64,000 bases of DNA from Pseudomonas sp. FP2196 (GCF_030687715.1 NZ_CP117445.1:4639501-4703500), one strand, 5' to 3'. Counted from the first letter of the stretch, positions 35,915 to 44,427 are shown. Program-made: numbers and translations. The notes: generated by a model not told the origin, from the letters alone.

Positions 35915-36448
35915 TCATACCGCCTGTTTCAGGCCGTTGGCCTGCCACCAGACGTGAGCCTGTCCGGCCAGTTCTTCAACGCTGTGGATCGATGCATTCA
36001 ACGCCAGGGTCAACGGCTCGCCCTTGGGCGATTCGAGGGTGGCGAACTGGCTTTCGATCAACGTGGCTGGCATGAAATGACCCGGGCGGTGGGACACACG
36101 CTCGGCGGCCACTTCAGGCGTCAGTTCCAGAAACACGAAGCCCAGGCCCGGCAAGGCACTGCGCAGCACTTCGCGATAACTGTGTTTGAGGGCCGAGCAG
36201 GTCAGCACCGGGCGCTGGCCCGAGGCATCGACGCGACGCAATTCCTCGCACAGGCTGTCGAGCCAGCCGGCGCGGTCGTCGTCGTTCAGGGGGATCCCCG
36301 CGCTCATCTTTTCGATGTTCGCGGCCGGATGAAAAGTATCGCCTTCAATGGCAGTGGCGCCGCTCAATTGGCACAGGGCCTCGCTGACGCACGTCTTGCC
36401 GCAACCGGCAACGCCCATGATGACCAGGGCGGTGATGGGATGACTCAT
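35915..36448 (-). CDS. gntK: gluconokinase
   Basis: A 177-residue P-loop kinase of the thermoresistant gluconokinase family: Walker A MGVAGCGKTCVSEAL (~12-26), EGDTFHP (~35), GIPLNDDDRAGWL (~50-62), CSALKHSYREVLR (~83-95), RPGHFMP (~121). It phosphorylates gluconate to 6-phosphogluconate, feeding the Entner-Doudoroff pathway encoded at 56-59 kb. It is divergent from gntR, sharing an operator region. Confidence 0.94.
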   Translation of the reverse strand: MSHPITALVIMGVAGCGKTCVSEALCQLSGATAIEGDTFHPAANIEKMSAGIPLNDDDRAGWLDSLCEELRRVDASGQRPVLTCSALKHSYREVLRSALPGLGFVFLELTPEVAAERVSHRPGHFMPATLIESQFATLESPKGEPLTLALNASIHSVEELAGQAHVWWQANGLKQAV

Positions 36449-36466
36449 ATAACACCTCAGCGCGCA

Positions 36467-36486
36467 GACAGCGCTACCTTTGCTAG
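36467..36486. promoter_or_regulatory. candidate GntR operator, gntK side
   Basis: GACAGCGCTACCTTTGCTAG, 19 bp ahead of the gntK start. The inverse reads AGCAAAGGTAGCGCT, matching the recalled GntR consensus AC-N-AAG-N-TAGCGCT at all but the second half of the first dinucleotide. Confidence 0.65.
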
Positions 36487-36617
36487 CTATGACTCTAGTG
36501 CACAGGCAGAAGTTGCCGACGCCTTCTTGTCGTTTTTTTGGGTTGCAGCAGGTTTGTTCCCAACGCCAAAAAGCGAAGATCAGGCAGGACCTCGCTTACG
36601 CATTTGCAGCTGCATCA

Positions 36618-36638
36618 GGACAGCGCTACCTTAGTGCC
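36618..36638. promoter_or_regulatory. candidate GntR operator, gntR side
   Basis: The inverse of this site reads ACTAAGGTAGCGCTGTCC, a full match to AC-N-AAG-N-TAGCGCT. It is centred ~37 bp upstream of the gntR start, suited to autoregulation. Confidence 0.7.
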
Positions 36639-36664
36639 TTGATTTTTGTTTGGCAAGCCGCCCG

Positions 36665-37696
36665 ATGACCACCTCTAAAAACGATAAAAATACCCGCACC
36701 ACCGGCCGTCCCACACTCAATGAAGTTGCCCGCCTGGCCGGCGTCAGCCCGATTACCGCCTCCCGCGCCTTGCGCGGCGTCAGCACCGTGGCCACGGAGC
36801 TTGTGGAGAAAGTGCAGAAAGCCGCGCTCGAACTCAACTACGTGGTCAACCCCGCCGCCCGCGCCCTGGCCTCTGCCCAGAGCCATTCGGTGGTGGTTTT
36901 GGTCCCTTCCTTATCCAACCTTCTGTTCATCGACACGCTGGAAGCCATTCATCGGGTGTTGACGCCCAAGGGCTTCGAAGTGCTGATCGGCAACTTCCAC
37001 TACTCGCGAGATGAAGAAGAAAACCTGCTGCGCAACTACATGGCTTACCAGCCGCGTGGCTTTCTGCTGACTGGCTTTGACCGCACCGAAAGTTCGCGGA
37101 GGATGATCGAAGCGAGCAACCTCCCCTGCGTGTACATGATGGAACTGGACAGTGCCGCCGGCGTGAATTGCGTCGGCTTCTCGCAGCTCAGCGCCGGTGA
37201 AACAGCCGCCGAGCATTTGCTCTCTCGTGGGCGCAAGCGTCTGGCGTACATCGGCGCACAGCTTGATCAGCGTACCTTGTTACGTGGCGAAGGTTTCCGC
37301 AAAGCGTTACAGAAGGCCGGGCGCTACGACCCGGATCTGGAAGTGCTGACCCCGCGTGCTTCGTCGGTAGGGTTGGGCGGTGAGTTGTTCCTGCAATTGC
37401 TGGCGGCGCATCCGGATGTCGATGCAATCTTCTTTGGTAACGACGACCTGGCGCAGGGTGCTTTGCTTGAGGCGCTGCGCAATGGCATCAAGATTCCCGA
37501 GCAAGTGGCGATTCTGGGCTTCAACGACTTGCCAATGTCCGAGCACATGGTGCCGCGCCTGAGCAGCATCAATACCCCACGAGAGGCGATTGGCCGGCGG
37601 GCGGCGGAGCAGATGTTGACCTTGATGGCGGGCAACAGCGTGGCGCGGCCAGTGGAAGACATGGGCTTCGAACTGAAGATCCGCGAAAGCACCTGA
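36665..37696 (+). CDS. gntR: LacI-family gluconate repressor GntR
   Basis: 343 residues from the ATG at 36665 (MTTSKNDKN). It has a LacI-type helix-turn-helix (TLNEVARLAGVSPITASRALRG, ~18-39), the hinge (NPAARALASAQS) and a periplasmic-binding-protein-like effector domain. Divergence from gntK, the nearby gluconate permease and three matching operator sites make the GntR identity firm. Gluconate or 6-phosphogluconate is the expected inducer. Confidence 0.93.
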   Translation: MTTSKNDKNTRTTGRPTLNEVARLAGVSPITASRALRGVSTVATELVEKVQKAALELNYVVNPAARALASAQSHSVVVLVPSLSNLLFIDTLEAIHRVLTPKGFEVLIGNFHYSRDEEENLLRNYMAYQPRGFLLTGFDRTESSRRMIEASNLPCVYMMELDSAAGVNCVGFSQLSAGETAAEHLLSRGRKRLAYIGAQLDQRTLLRGEGFRKALQKAGRYDPDLEVLTPRASSVGLGGELFLQLLAAHPDVDAIFFGNDDLAQGALLEALRNGIKIPEQVAILGFNDLPMSEHMVPRLSSINTPREAIGRRAAEQMLTLMAGNSVARPVEDMGFELKIREST

Positions 37697-37710
37697 CCGC
37701 ACCCTTCCCT

Positions 37711-37794
37711 TGCAGGTGCTACCGAAGGCTGCGATCTTTTGATCTTGATCCTGAAAAACAAGATCAAAAGTTCGTAGCCTTCGGCAGCTACAGG
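37711..37794. repeat. REP-type inverted pair (family C)
   Basis: CCGAAGGCTGCGATCTTTTG and CAAAAGTTCGTAGCCTTCGG, with two changes in the right arm, at the convergent gntR/LysR junction. Confidence 0.85.
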
Positions 37795-37808
37795 GAATTT
37801 ATGCAGGG

Positions 37809-38696
37809 TCAGTGACCGAGTAACTCGACCAGCGCCAACGCGCCCTTCTGCAACGGCTGGCTCTTGAGCCACACCGCATGCACCGGCAACACCAGGCCGT
37901 TTTCGATGTTGCGGAAATTCAGTCGTTTCAGACGCCCTGAATCCAGCCGCGACTGCACCACCGACAGCGGAAAGTTGCCCCAGCCCAATCCCGCCTCGAC
38001 CATCTCCATTGCCGTTTCCAGACTGTCGGTTCGCCAACAGGACTCAGCCACCAATGGCCGGGTTTCGCTGATCGGCAAATCACGGCTGGCGACGAAAATT
38101 TGCCGCACATGCACAAGGTCTTCAAGAAACAGATCCTGCCCCTGCAGCAACGGACTGTCCGCCGCCAGCGTGGCGATCATTCGTTCGTTGCCAACAAACT
38201 GAAAACGCTCGAGCACGTTCACGCTCAGTCCGGCGAACGCCAGGCACACGCTGACGCGGCCGCTGTGCAACATCGCCAGCACGTCATCCTGCGGCGCGGT
38301 CAGCACTTCGATGTCGAGCAGCGGATGTCGCTCGGCAATCACCTTGATTGCCGCCAGCAAACGTCGGCGATCGATGTCCGCCACTACGCCGATCGACAAC
38401 TTGCTCTCCAGCCCCAGGGATAATTCCACCGCGTGTACTTGCAGTTGCTTGAGCTGCTCGGCGATCAGCCGCGCGTGAGGCACCAGCGACATCGCCATCG
38501 CCGTCGGTTGCGGTTCACGATGGCTGCGGTCGAACAGCAGATAACCCAGTTCGGCCTCAAGATTGCCAATCCCCATGCTCACCGCCGATGGGACTTTACC
38601 CAACGATCGAGCGGCGGCGGAAAACGAGCCACGTTCGATCACGGCGAGAAACAGTTCGATGCTGTCGCTGTTGAAGTTCAATTCCCCACCTATCAA
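37809..38696 (-). CDS. LysR family regulator divergent from second PACE pump
   Basis: 295 residues, with an N-terminal helix-turn-helix (ERGSFSAAARSLGKVPSAVSMGIGNLE, ~21-47) and LysR substrate domain. Only TTG start codons are available: 38696 (used here) or 38681. It starts ~106 bp from the divergent PACE efflux gene and is its probable regulator, mirroring the 24.2-25.6 kb module. Confidence 0.86.
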   Translation of the reverse strand: MIGGELNFNSDSIELFLAVIERGSFSAAARSLGKVPSAVSMGIGNLEAELGYLLFDRSHREPQPTAMAMSLVPHARLIAEQLKQLQVHAVELSLGLESKLSIGVVADIDRRRLLAAIKVIAERHPLLDIEVLTAPQDDVLAMLHSGRVSVCLAFAGLSVNVLERFQFVGNERMIATLAADSPLLQGQDLFLEDLVHVRQIFVASRDLPISETRPLVAESCWRTDSLETAMEMVEAGLGWGNFPLSVVQSRLDSGRLKRLNFRNIENGLVLPVHAVWLKSQPLQKGALALVELLGH

Positions 38697-38802
38697 TAAA
38701 TCTGAAACCTACTGACTTTTTCTGTCAGCTCTATTGAAGCTATCTTTCGCCGCCTCCGCCAGTCCCATTGGCCATCGAATCTGAGAAAAGAGGCAAATCT
38801 GC

Positions 38803-39243
38803 ATGCAAGGCGTCAAACGCAAACTGGTCTATGTGTCGCTCTACGAAGTAATCGGCATGACCTTCTCCGCCCTTGGTCTAGCCTTGTTGTCCGGCACCTC
38901 GCCGGGCAGCACCGGGCCATTGGCGGTGATCATCACCACCATCGCCGTGACCTGGAATTTCATCTACACCTCGCTGTTTGAACACTGGGAAAGTCGGCAG
39001 AAGTCGCGTACCCGCACAGTCAAGCGACGCATCGCCCATGCCGTCGGTTTTCAACTGACGTTGATCGTGTTCCTGATTCCGTTGATCGCGTGGTGGATGA
39101 ACATCAGCCTGGTACAGGCGTTTCTGCTGGATCTGGCGCTGATCATCTTCATCCCTTGCTACACGTTCGCCTTCAACTGGCTGTTTGATCGGGTGTTCGG
39201 CTTGCCGGCTTCGGCGCTGCCGGATACTGCCGCTGCGGCATAA
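38803..39243 (+). CDS. PACE family transporter, variant
   Basis: A 146-residue, four-helix protein with two BTP repeats: LYEVIGMTFSALGLALL (helix 1 Glu present), WNFIYTSLFEHWE, HAVGFQLTLIVFLIPLIAWWMN, and DLALIIFIPCYTFAFNWLFD. In the second repeat the usual HA-x2-FE has Gln in place of Glu, unlike the copy at 24.3 kb, which may alter substrate or coupling. It is divergent from a LysR regulator. Confidence 0.88.
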   Translation: MQGVKRKLVYVSLYEVIGMTFSALGLALLSGTSPGSTGPLAVIITTIAVTWNFIYTSLFEHWESRQKSRTRTVKRRIAHAVGFQLTLIVFLIPLIAWWMNISLVQAFLLDLALIIFIPCYTFAFNWLFDRVFGLPASALPDTAAAA

Positions 39244-39450
39244 ATCGCTAACTCGTAATTTGGTTTATCTGGTGGCCGCGCAAGCGTCCGCCCGATTCGC
39301 CGCGCTGGCCGTGCACACGAATCTGGCGCTGTAGAAGATTGCCCATGGCTGAGGTTTGGCGGTCACCCACTGCCGCTCATCGGCAAAGGATGACCGCCTT
39401 CTCAATCGCCTGAATCCAACAACTCTCTGAAATAAAAGGCTTTATTGGTC

Positions 39451-39466
39451 AGGCACGGTAATTGCT
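39451..39466 (+). promoter_or_regulatory. sigma-54 (RpoN) promoter
   Basis: AGGCACGGTAATTGCT: the -24 GG (39452-39453) and -12 GC (39464-39465) are exactly ten bases apart, and the flanks match the (T)GGCACG-N4-TTGCT consensus except for the first T. The expected start of transcription is ~39477, 30 bp ahead of the ATG at 39507. Confidence 0.8.
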
Positions 39467-39506
39467 CCTGTATGGCGGTCAGTCATTACCTACAGGTCAA
39501 TTCATC

Positions 39507-40058
39507 ATGTTGGTCAGTGCCAAACAAATGGAAATGCTGCCGTTGCCCAAGCGGCTGGCAGAAGACGCGACCGCCACAGCGGCTGCCGGTCTGCAAGGCG
39601 GCCTGCACGGCGCGATGTTGCAAACGCTGCAAAACCAGGTGCAGACGCAAAGCAGCGACGCCACCGCCAAGGTTCAGGATTCAGCCACGCAGATTGCCAC
39701 TCAGCAAGTCAGCGAAGCCACGCGCATCAGCGACAACGTCGAAGAAGCATTCGCCAAGACCCGCGTCGGGCTGCAATCGACCGATGCCACGACGGTCGCT
39801 GGCAAGAGCGCTACCGACGAGTTCAAGGACTACATGAGCAAGACGCCGGAACAGCGTCTGCGCGACAGTGTCCTCAAAGAGTTGGGCATCACCGAAGAAG
39901 ACATCCAAGCGATGCCGCCCGAGAAACAACTGGCCATCGGCAAAGAGATCGCCCAGCGCTTGCAGGACAAGATGCAATTGGCTCAATCGGAGAAAGAGAA
40001 CGTCAACGACGTCAAGGACAGCGACAAGCTGGCGGACAAGTTTCTCGCGGCGCTCTGA
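39507..40058 (+). CDS. hypothetical protein behind a sigma-54 promoter
   Basis: 183 residues from the ATG at 39507. The in-frame start at 39462 lies within the sigma-54 promoter and can be excluded. The protein is hydrophilic, mostly helical and rich in Ala, Gln, Lys and Asp, with no signal peptide or membrane segment. A recognisable C-terminal part is TPEQRLRDSVLKELGITEEDIQAMPPEKQ (~111-140). I cannot name the family. The RpoN promoter suggests links with nitrogen, flagellar or stationary-phase control. A strong terminator follows, so it is monocistronic. Confidence 0.75.
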   Translation: MLVSAKQMEMLPLPKRLAEDATATAAAGLQGGLHGAMLQTLQNQVQTQSSDATAKVQDSATQIATQQVSEATRISDNVEEAFAKTRVGLQSTDATTVAGKSATDEFKDYMSKTPEQRLRDSVLKELGITEEDIQAMPPEKQLAIGKEIAQRLQDKMQLAQSEKENVNDVKDSDKLADKFLAAL

Positions 40059-40072
40059 AGTCAATAACGCTC

Positions 40073-40108
40073 AAAAAAGAGTCCCCATTCGGGACTCTTT
40101 TTTTTTGC
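40073..40108 (+). terminator. intrinsic terminator
   Basis: AAAAAAGAGTCCC-CATTC-GGGACTC followed by nine Ts; ends the sigma-54-driven gene. Confidence 0.93.
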
Positions 40109-40239
40109 CTGCGAACCGTTCGTCGCAAAGCCCCCTCCACCTGTAATTTCTGACAGTAGACGCCCTGCCCGTTCCGAAGAACCATGGCTGCCATCACGCA
40201 GTGTGTGATTCTCTCGATAACCGGCAAGGAAGATAAATC

Positions 40240-40647
40240 ATGAGCAACACTAAAGCCTTCGGACTGTTCAGCTTGAAAGTGAAGGAAAACAACGGCCCCG
40301 AGTTCACTGTTCCTACCGATCTGCTCCATCTCACAATCAAGCCAGACAAATTACTGGCAGGCGGGTTCGACAGCTCCACCACGCCACCACCATGGGGCGC
40401 CCAGTTTCTGATCTCCGAGAAAATTGAACCAGGCACTTATACGTTGAAGAGTTCTACGGCCACAGCCTTCTATAACCCGAAAACCGGCGACAGCTGGAGT
40501 GCCATTCAAGAAGGCGGAGAGATCACTCTGGACGTGGTCGACTTTGAAGAGAAATTTGTCAAAGGCAGCTTCATGTTCACCGCCGTCGACAAGCAGAACC
40601 CACAGAACACTGCAGCCATTAGCGGGACGTTTTCGCTCAATCAATAG
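40240..40647 (+). CDS. hypothetical beta-rich protein, tandem paralogue 1
   Basis: A 135-residue protein of unknown family, predicted to be beta-rich (alternating hydrophobic pattern). Shared markers with the following gene are an N-terminal (A)FG/GHF.L, a middle 'ISEKIEPGTYTL', 'YNPK...G(D/Q)SWS', 'GEITLDVVDFEEKFVKGSFMFTA' and a C-terminal 'SGTFSLNQ'. There is no signal peptide. AAGGAAG precedes the ATG. The next gene is a diverged duplicate 61 bp away. Confidence 0.7.
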   Translation: MSNTKAFGLFSLKVKENNGPEFTVPTDLLHLTIKPDKLLAGGFDSSTTPPPWGAQFLISEKIEPGTYTLKSSTATAFYNPKTGDSWSAIQEGGEITLDVVDFEEKFVKGSFMFTAVDKQNPQNTAAISGTFSLNQ

Positions 40648-40708
40648 GCTCGAGTGAGCACGCTATGGATCGCGGTTTCCTGACACTGACTGCCAAGGAA
40701 GAAAGATC

Positions 40709-41137
40709 ATGAACGAAGACATCAAGCGCAAATCCAGGAAAGCCATAGGGCATTTCAATCTGAACGCAAATGAGAACGACGAAGGGGAAGCGCTGATTCC
40801 AACCAGCCGTCTCGTGATGTATATGGACTCCAACCTGCTGTACATAGCCGGGTACGCTGGCGACGCCCCCAACTCGCAAGGGGGAGATGTCTATATTTCA
40901 AAAAAGATCGAAGCCAACACAACCTACGCCTTCGAATCGGGGACTGTCGGTGGTAACTACAACCCGAAACATTTCGAGGGCCAGTCCTGGTCCTCACTGG
41001 CTGAAGACGGCGAGGTCACAATCGAGGAAGTAGACCTGGATAAAAAAACTGCAAAAGGCAGTTTCAAATTCACTGCCAGATCCCGGGACGGGCAAGCGTC
41101 CGCCGAGATCCATGGAAACTTCAATTTGCGTGAATAG
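40709..41137 (+). CDS. hypothetical beta-rich protein, tandem paralogue 2
   Basis: A 142-residue paralogue of the preceding protein: 'ISKKIEANTTYAF', 'YNPK', 'GQSWSSLAEDGEVTIEEVDLDKKTAKGSFKFTA' and 'HGNFNLRE' align in the same order. The leaders are also alike (CAAGGAAGAAAGATCATGA against CAAGGAAGATAAATCATGA), supporting an ancient tandem duplication. The function is unknown; the acidic, small, soluble character is shared. A hairpin without T-run follows at ~41173-41202. Confidence 0.7.
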   Translation: MNEDIKRKSRKAIGHFNLNANENDEGEALIPTSRLVMYMDSNLLYIAGYAGDAPNSQGGDVYISKKIEANTTYAFESGTVGGNYNPKHFEGQSWSSLAEDGEVTIEEVDLDKKTAKGSFKFTARSRDGQASAEIHGNFNLRE

Positions 41138-41210
41138 GTCAGCTGTTACGCGTCCCGCAAATCCATCAGCAACTGCCCCTCAAGTTCGAGAGGCAGTTGT
41201 CACGACGTCA

Positions 41211-42530
41211 TCAATTCAACTGCAACGTCTCATTGAACTGGCTGATCGCATCGACCACATGCCGTGAGCCCTGCTGGATCTCCAGAATCACCTCCCCCGC
41301 TTCATTGGCCAGTTCGACGCCAAGGCCCGTTCGGCTCAGGCTCGATTGCATGCTCGACACCGCACTCAACGACAAGTCGTGGTTTTTGCGCACCACCTCG
41401 ACAATTTCCAGGGTTGCCTGACTGGTGCGGGCCGCCAAACTGCGCACCTCATCGGCGACGACGGCAAAGCCGCGTCCATGCTCACCGGCCCGCGCTGCTT
41501 CGATGGCGGCGTTGAGTGCCAGCAGGTTGGTCTGATCAGCGATGCCACGAATGGTCTGAACGATGGTACCGATGATGTCCGACTGCTTGCTGACCGCATC
41601 GATGCTCACCGCAGCTTCGTTGAGATCGCGGGAAATGTCCTGAATGATCTGCACCGTTTGCTGCACAACCTGTGAGCCCTTTTGCGCGCAGGCGTCGTTT
41701 TGTACCGATGTGCTGTGGGCCGATTCCGCGGCGTTTTGCAGGGTGGTCATCTGTTGGGTGATATCACTGGCGAACTTCACCACTTTGTACAACCGGCCCT
41801 TGGCATCGAACAGCGGGTTGTAGGAGGCTTCCAGATACACCATCTGCCCGGACTTGTTCTTGCGTTCGAAACGGTGCGAGTGATATTCGCCGCGATTGAG
41901 TGAGGCCCAGAACGCCTTGTACTGGGCAGACTCGGATTCGCTGCGGTGGCAAAACAGGCTGTGGTGATGGCCAACGACTTCGTTAAGCGAATACTGCATG
42001 GTCTTCAGAAAGTTTTCGTTGGCGGTGATCACATTGCCTTCCGGGGTGAACTCGATCACCGCCATCGAGCGACCGATCGCCGCCAGCATGCTTTCCTCTT
42101 CATGTTCCTTGTTGATTCGTGCGGTGATGTCCGCCGCCACTTTGATCACACTTCTGACTTGCTTGTCCGGCCCATACACCGGCATGTAACTGGCTTCGAG
42201 CCAGATCTCTTTGCCGCTTTTGTTCAGGCGTAAGAAGGTCCCGCTGACGGGTTCACCACGGGCGAGGTCGCGCCACAATCTGGCGTACTCTTCGCTGCGG
42301 TAAAACGCTTCTTCACAAAAGATCCGGTGATGTTTGCCACGCACTTCTTCAGCGCCATAGCCCATGGTCTTGCAAAAGTTATCGTTGGCATCCAAAACAA
42401 TACCGTCGGGCGTGAACTCGATCATTGCCATTGAACGGCTGATCGCATCCAGCTTGGCATTGGCTTCGGTCAAGGCACAGCTGAATCGCTCGATTTCCTG
42501 CAGATCAGCCTTGTGATGTAGGTTGAACAT
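41211..42530 (-). CDS. PAS-PAS methyl-accepting chemotaxis protein (BdlA-like)
   Basis: 439 residues, the same length and layout as the protein at 10309-11628: two PAS domains ([25 protein letters not shown], ~34-58; [23 protein letters not shown], ~155-177) and the MCP signalling tip [20 protein letters not shown] near residue 345. No membrane helix, hence cytoplasmic. The PAS core GKHHRIFC resembles BdlA/Aer-like sensors that may hold haem or FAD. It presumably controls taxis or biofilm dispersal. Monocistronic. Confidence 0.88.
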   Translation of the reverse strand: MFNLHHKADLQEIERFSCALTEANAKLDAISRSMAMIEFTPDGIVLDANDNFCKTMGYGAEEVRGKHHRIFCEEAFYRSEEYARLWRDLARGEPVSGTFLRLNKSGKEIWLEASYMPVYGPDKQVRSVIKVAADITARINKEHEEESMLAAIGRSMAVIEFTPEGNVITANENFLKTMQYSLNEVVGHHHSLFCHRSESESAQYKAFWASLNRGEYHSHRFERKNKSGQMVYLEASYNPLFDAKGRLYKVVKFASDITQQMTTLQNAAESAHSTSVQNDACAQKGSQVVQQTVQIIQDISRDLNEAAVSIDAVSKQSDIIGTIVQTIRGIADQTNLLALNAAIEAARAGEHGRGFAVVADEVRSLAARTSQATLEIVEVVRKNHDLSLSAVSSMQSSLSRTGLGVELANEAGEVILEIQQGSRHVVDAISQFNETLQLN

Positions 42531-43174
42531 GGTTGTATCACCTTCCGCGCGGATTTTTGATTTGATGAAAGTTGAGGTCTTTCAGAATCCACCACTACGT
42601 TCCAAAGAACAGGCACACGCACTCTTCCACGGGAGGAAGTTGTCAGGTGATAAATGATGATTAATTGGAGCGTCCATGCAGCGGCGCTCTAATCAAGACA
42701 TCCTTCTCTTGATAGCCCGCACGCGGGCCAGCCCTAACGCGTTGAAGAACTTCCATTTAAGCGACGCTCCTTGTTGGTTCAGTGTCGGTGCCTTGTATTG
42801 CGCACTCTGGCAGCATGAAATCACGGACTAACCCTGACGCTCGGCATGGCTTGGCATGACGGTCGACATGGTTAGTTAGCTGTCAGCATAGCCAGTACAA
42901 ATTCTTGCGCAAGGCCACTAGTCGGCCAGTATCTGGCACTTTTTGCACAAGAATCGGTTCAGCGCAGGCGCAGGTTGTCTGATCGAATGCCGTCGCGGGC
43001 ACTGAAGTGTTGACGCAGGGTTTGGATTTACTGGCGATGGGCGGCGTCGAAGTAATGGGCCATGGCGTTGCTCGGAAAGGGAATCTTCTCCCTCTGTGCA
43101 ACGGCAGGGTAAATCTTGCAGATTATTTTCAGGTTCAGGCAGGAGCCCGAGAATCGAGCTCCTGAGGGGCGTGA
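42531..43174. other. 644-bp region without a recognisable gene
   Basis: No open frame here has a ribosome site together with protein-like composition. The region holds the promoter of the chemoreceptor, an inverted-repeat-bounded structured stretch (42667-42770) and a hairpin CAGGAGC/GCTCCTG at 43140-43164, just past the end of the Lys-rich peptide gene. Minus-strand frames at 42883-43178 look like chance. Confidence 0.55.
42667..42770. other. inverted-repeat-bounded structured segment
   Basis: GGAGCGTC (42667-42674) pairs with GACGCTCC (42763-42770). Inside lie two further hairpins: TCAAGA-N8-TCTTGA (42693-42712) and GCCCGC-AC-GCGGGC (42715-42728). This nested arrangement could be a small structured RNA or a miniature mobile element; no protein is encoded. 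Confidence 0.35.
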
Positions 43175-43285
43175 TCAATGGCCGAAGATATCGACTTTCT
43201 TGGCTTTCTTCTCCGCACGTTTTTCAATCGCGGTCTTGGCCGGTTTCTTCTTCGCGGCTTTCTTTGAATCCATACCTTTGGACAT
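43175..43285 (-). CDS. 36-residue Lys/Ala-rich basic peptide
   Basis: An ORF with GGAG nine bases ahead of its ATG (43283-43285). About a third of the residues are Lys, in KKAAKKKPAKTA and EKKAKKVDIFGH. This composition is like histone-H1-type or ribosome/nucleic-acid-binding tails. It is too short for family assignment, but the good ribosome site and its isolated position favour a real gene. Confidence 0.55.
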   Translation of the reverse strand: MSKGMDSKKAAKKKPAKTAIEKRAEKKAKKVDIFGH

Positions 43286-43386
43286 GATGGTTACTCCACT
43301 CACAGGGCTGTAGGCTCAGGTATACACCTATCCCAAGGCGCGCGTTCTTTTATAATCGCCGCTTCCCTCACCGCCAGTCCGATCCC

Positions 43387-43803
43387 ATGCCCGACACCCA
43401 ATACACACTGCTCGACGAGTCGCTTTGGCCGTTGATGAACAAGTTTTACCGCAGCCACCAATCCTCAATGAAAGCCGTGCGCGAGGCGCAATTGTGGGTG
43501 GCGCGGCGTGGCGACATAGTTGCAGCGTTGTGTTTGCGGCCGGTGGCGGGCGGATATTGGTTGACCGGGTTGTTTGTCGATCCGGGGTGCCGAGAGCAGG
43601 GAATTGCTGCGCAGTTGATCACTGCGGCGGTGAAGGGTGTGACGGAGCCGGTGTGGCTGTTCTGTCATCCGGATTTGCGTGGGTTTTATGAGCGGCGCGG
43701 GTTCAGTTTCGACCCAGCCCTGCCACAGGCGATGGCAGAACGTTTGAGCCGCTATGCGCGGAGCAAGCCGATGATTGCGATGGAACTGTTACTTCAAGGG
43801 TGA
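43387..43803 (+). CDS. GNAT family N-acetyltransferase
   Basis: 138 residues, with the acetyl-CoA motif LFVDPGCREQGIAAQLITAA (~62-81) and a C-terminal FYERRGFSFD. Substrate unknown. Its TGA stop is followed without a gap by a REP pair that separates it from the convergent def gene. Confidence 0.9.
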   Translation: MPDTQYTLLDESLWPLMNKFYRSHQSSMKAVREAQLWVARRGDIVAALCLRPVAGGYWLTGLFVDPGCREQGIAAQLITAAVKGVTEPVWLFCHPDLRGFYERRGFSFDPALPQAMAERLSRYARSKPMIAMELLLQG

Positions 43804-43881
43804 AGATCAAAAGATCGCAGCCTGCGGCAGCTCCTACAGGAAATCGGTGTAGGAGCTGCCGCAGGCTGCGATCTTTTGATT
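43804..43881. repeat. REP-type inverted pair (family C)
   Basis: GATCGCAGCCTGCGGCAGCT and AGCTGCCGCAGGCTGCGATC, ~25 bp apart, filling the whole convergent junction between the GNAT and def genes. Confidence 0.93.
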
Positions 43882-43885
43882 TTGA

Positions 43886-44425
43886 TCAATCGTCTGCAGC
43901 TGGATCAAGATCCGGGAACATCACTTCGGTAAAGCCGAACTTGCTGAAATCAGTGATCCGCGACGGGTACAAACGGCCGATCAGATGATCACACTCATGC
44001 TGCACCACCCGCGCATGAAAGCCCGACGCCACACGCACGATCGGCTCGCCCTTCGGATCGAAACCCTCATAGCGAATCTGCTGATAACGCTCCACCGCGC
44101 CGCGTAATCCCGGTACAGACAGGCAACCTTCAAAGCCCTCTTCCATCAGCGGATTCAGCGGCGTGATCAGCGGGTTGATCAGAATCGTCTGCGGCACCGC
44201 TTCAGCGTCCGGATAACGCTCGCTGTGCTCGAAACCGAAGATCACCAGTTGAAGGTCGACACCGATCTGCGGCGCGGCAAGGCCGACACCGCCGACACTT
44301 TCCATGGTTTGGAACATGTCGTCGATCAGTTGCCAGAGCTCAGGGCTGTCGAACATCTCGGCTGGCACGGGTGGGGCGATGCGCAACAGGCGCTCATCGC
44401 CCATTTTCAGAATTTCACGGATCAT
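43886..44425 (-). CDS. def: peptide deformylase
   Basis: 179 residues. All three deformylase motifs are present: [11 protein letters not shown] (~46-56), EGCLSVP (~99-105, with the metal-binding Cys) and QHECDHLIG (~141-149, HExxH with catalytic Glu). It removes the formyl group from nascent peptides. It lies 2 bp after the YihY gene on the same strand, so they are cotranscribed. Deformylases linked to fmt usually carry the essential role; this copy away from fmt may be a second one. Confidence 0.92.
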   Translation of the reverse strand: MIREILKMGDERLLRIAPPVPAEMFDSPELWQLIDDMFQTMESVGGVGLAAPQIGVDLQLVIFGFEHSERYPDAEAVPQTILINPLITPLNPLMEEGFEGCLSVPGLRGAVERYQQIRYEGFDPKGEPIVRVASGFHARVVQHECDHLIGRLYPSRITDFSKFGFTEVMFPDLDPAADD

Positions 44426-44427
44426 GT

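Noticed and set aside
41173..41202. Intrinsic terminator after the tandem paralogues
   Set aside because: CAACTGCC/GGCAGTTG forms a stem, but no T-run follows on either strand, so termination is not well supported.
42883..43178. Minus-strand frames in the 42.5-43.2 kb gap
   Set aside because: No ribosome site, unusual composition and mutual overlap in different frames; treated as chance.
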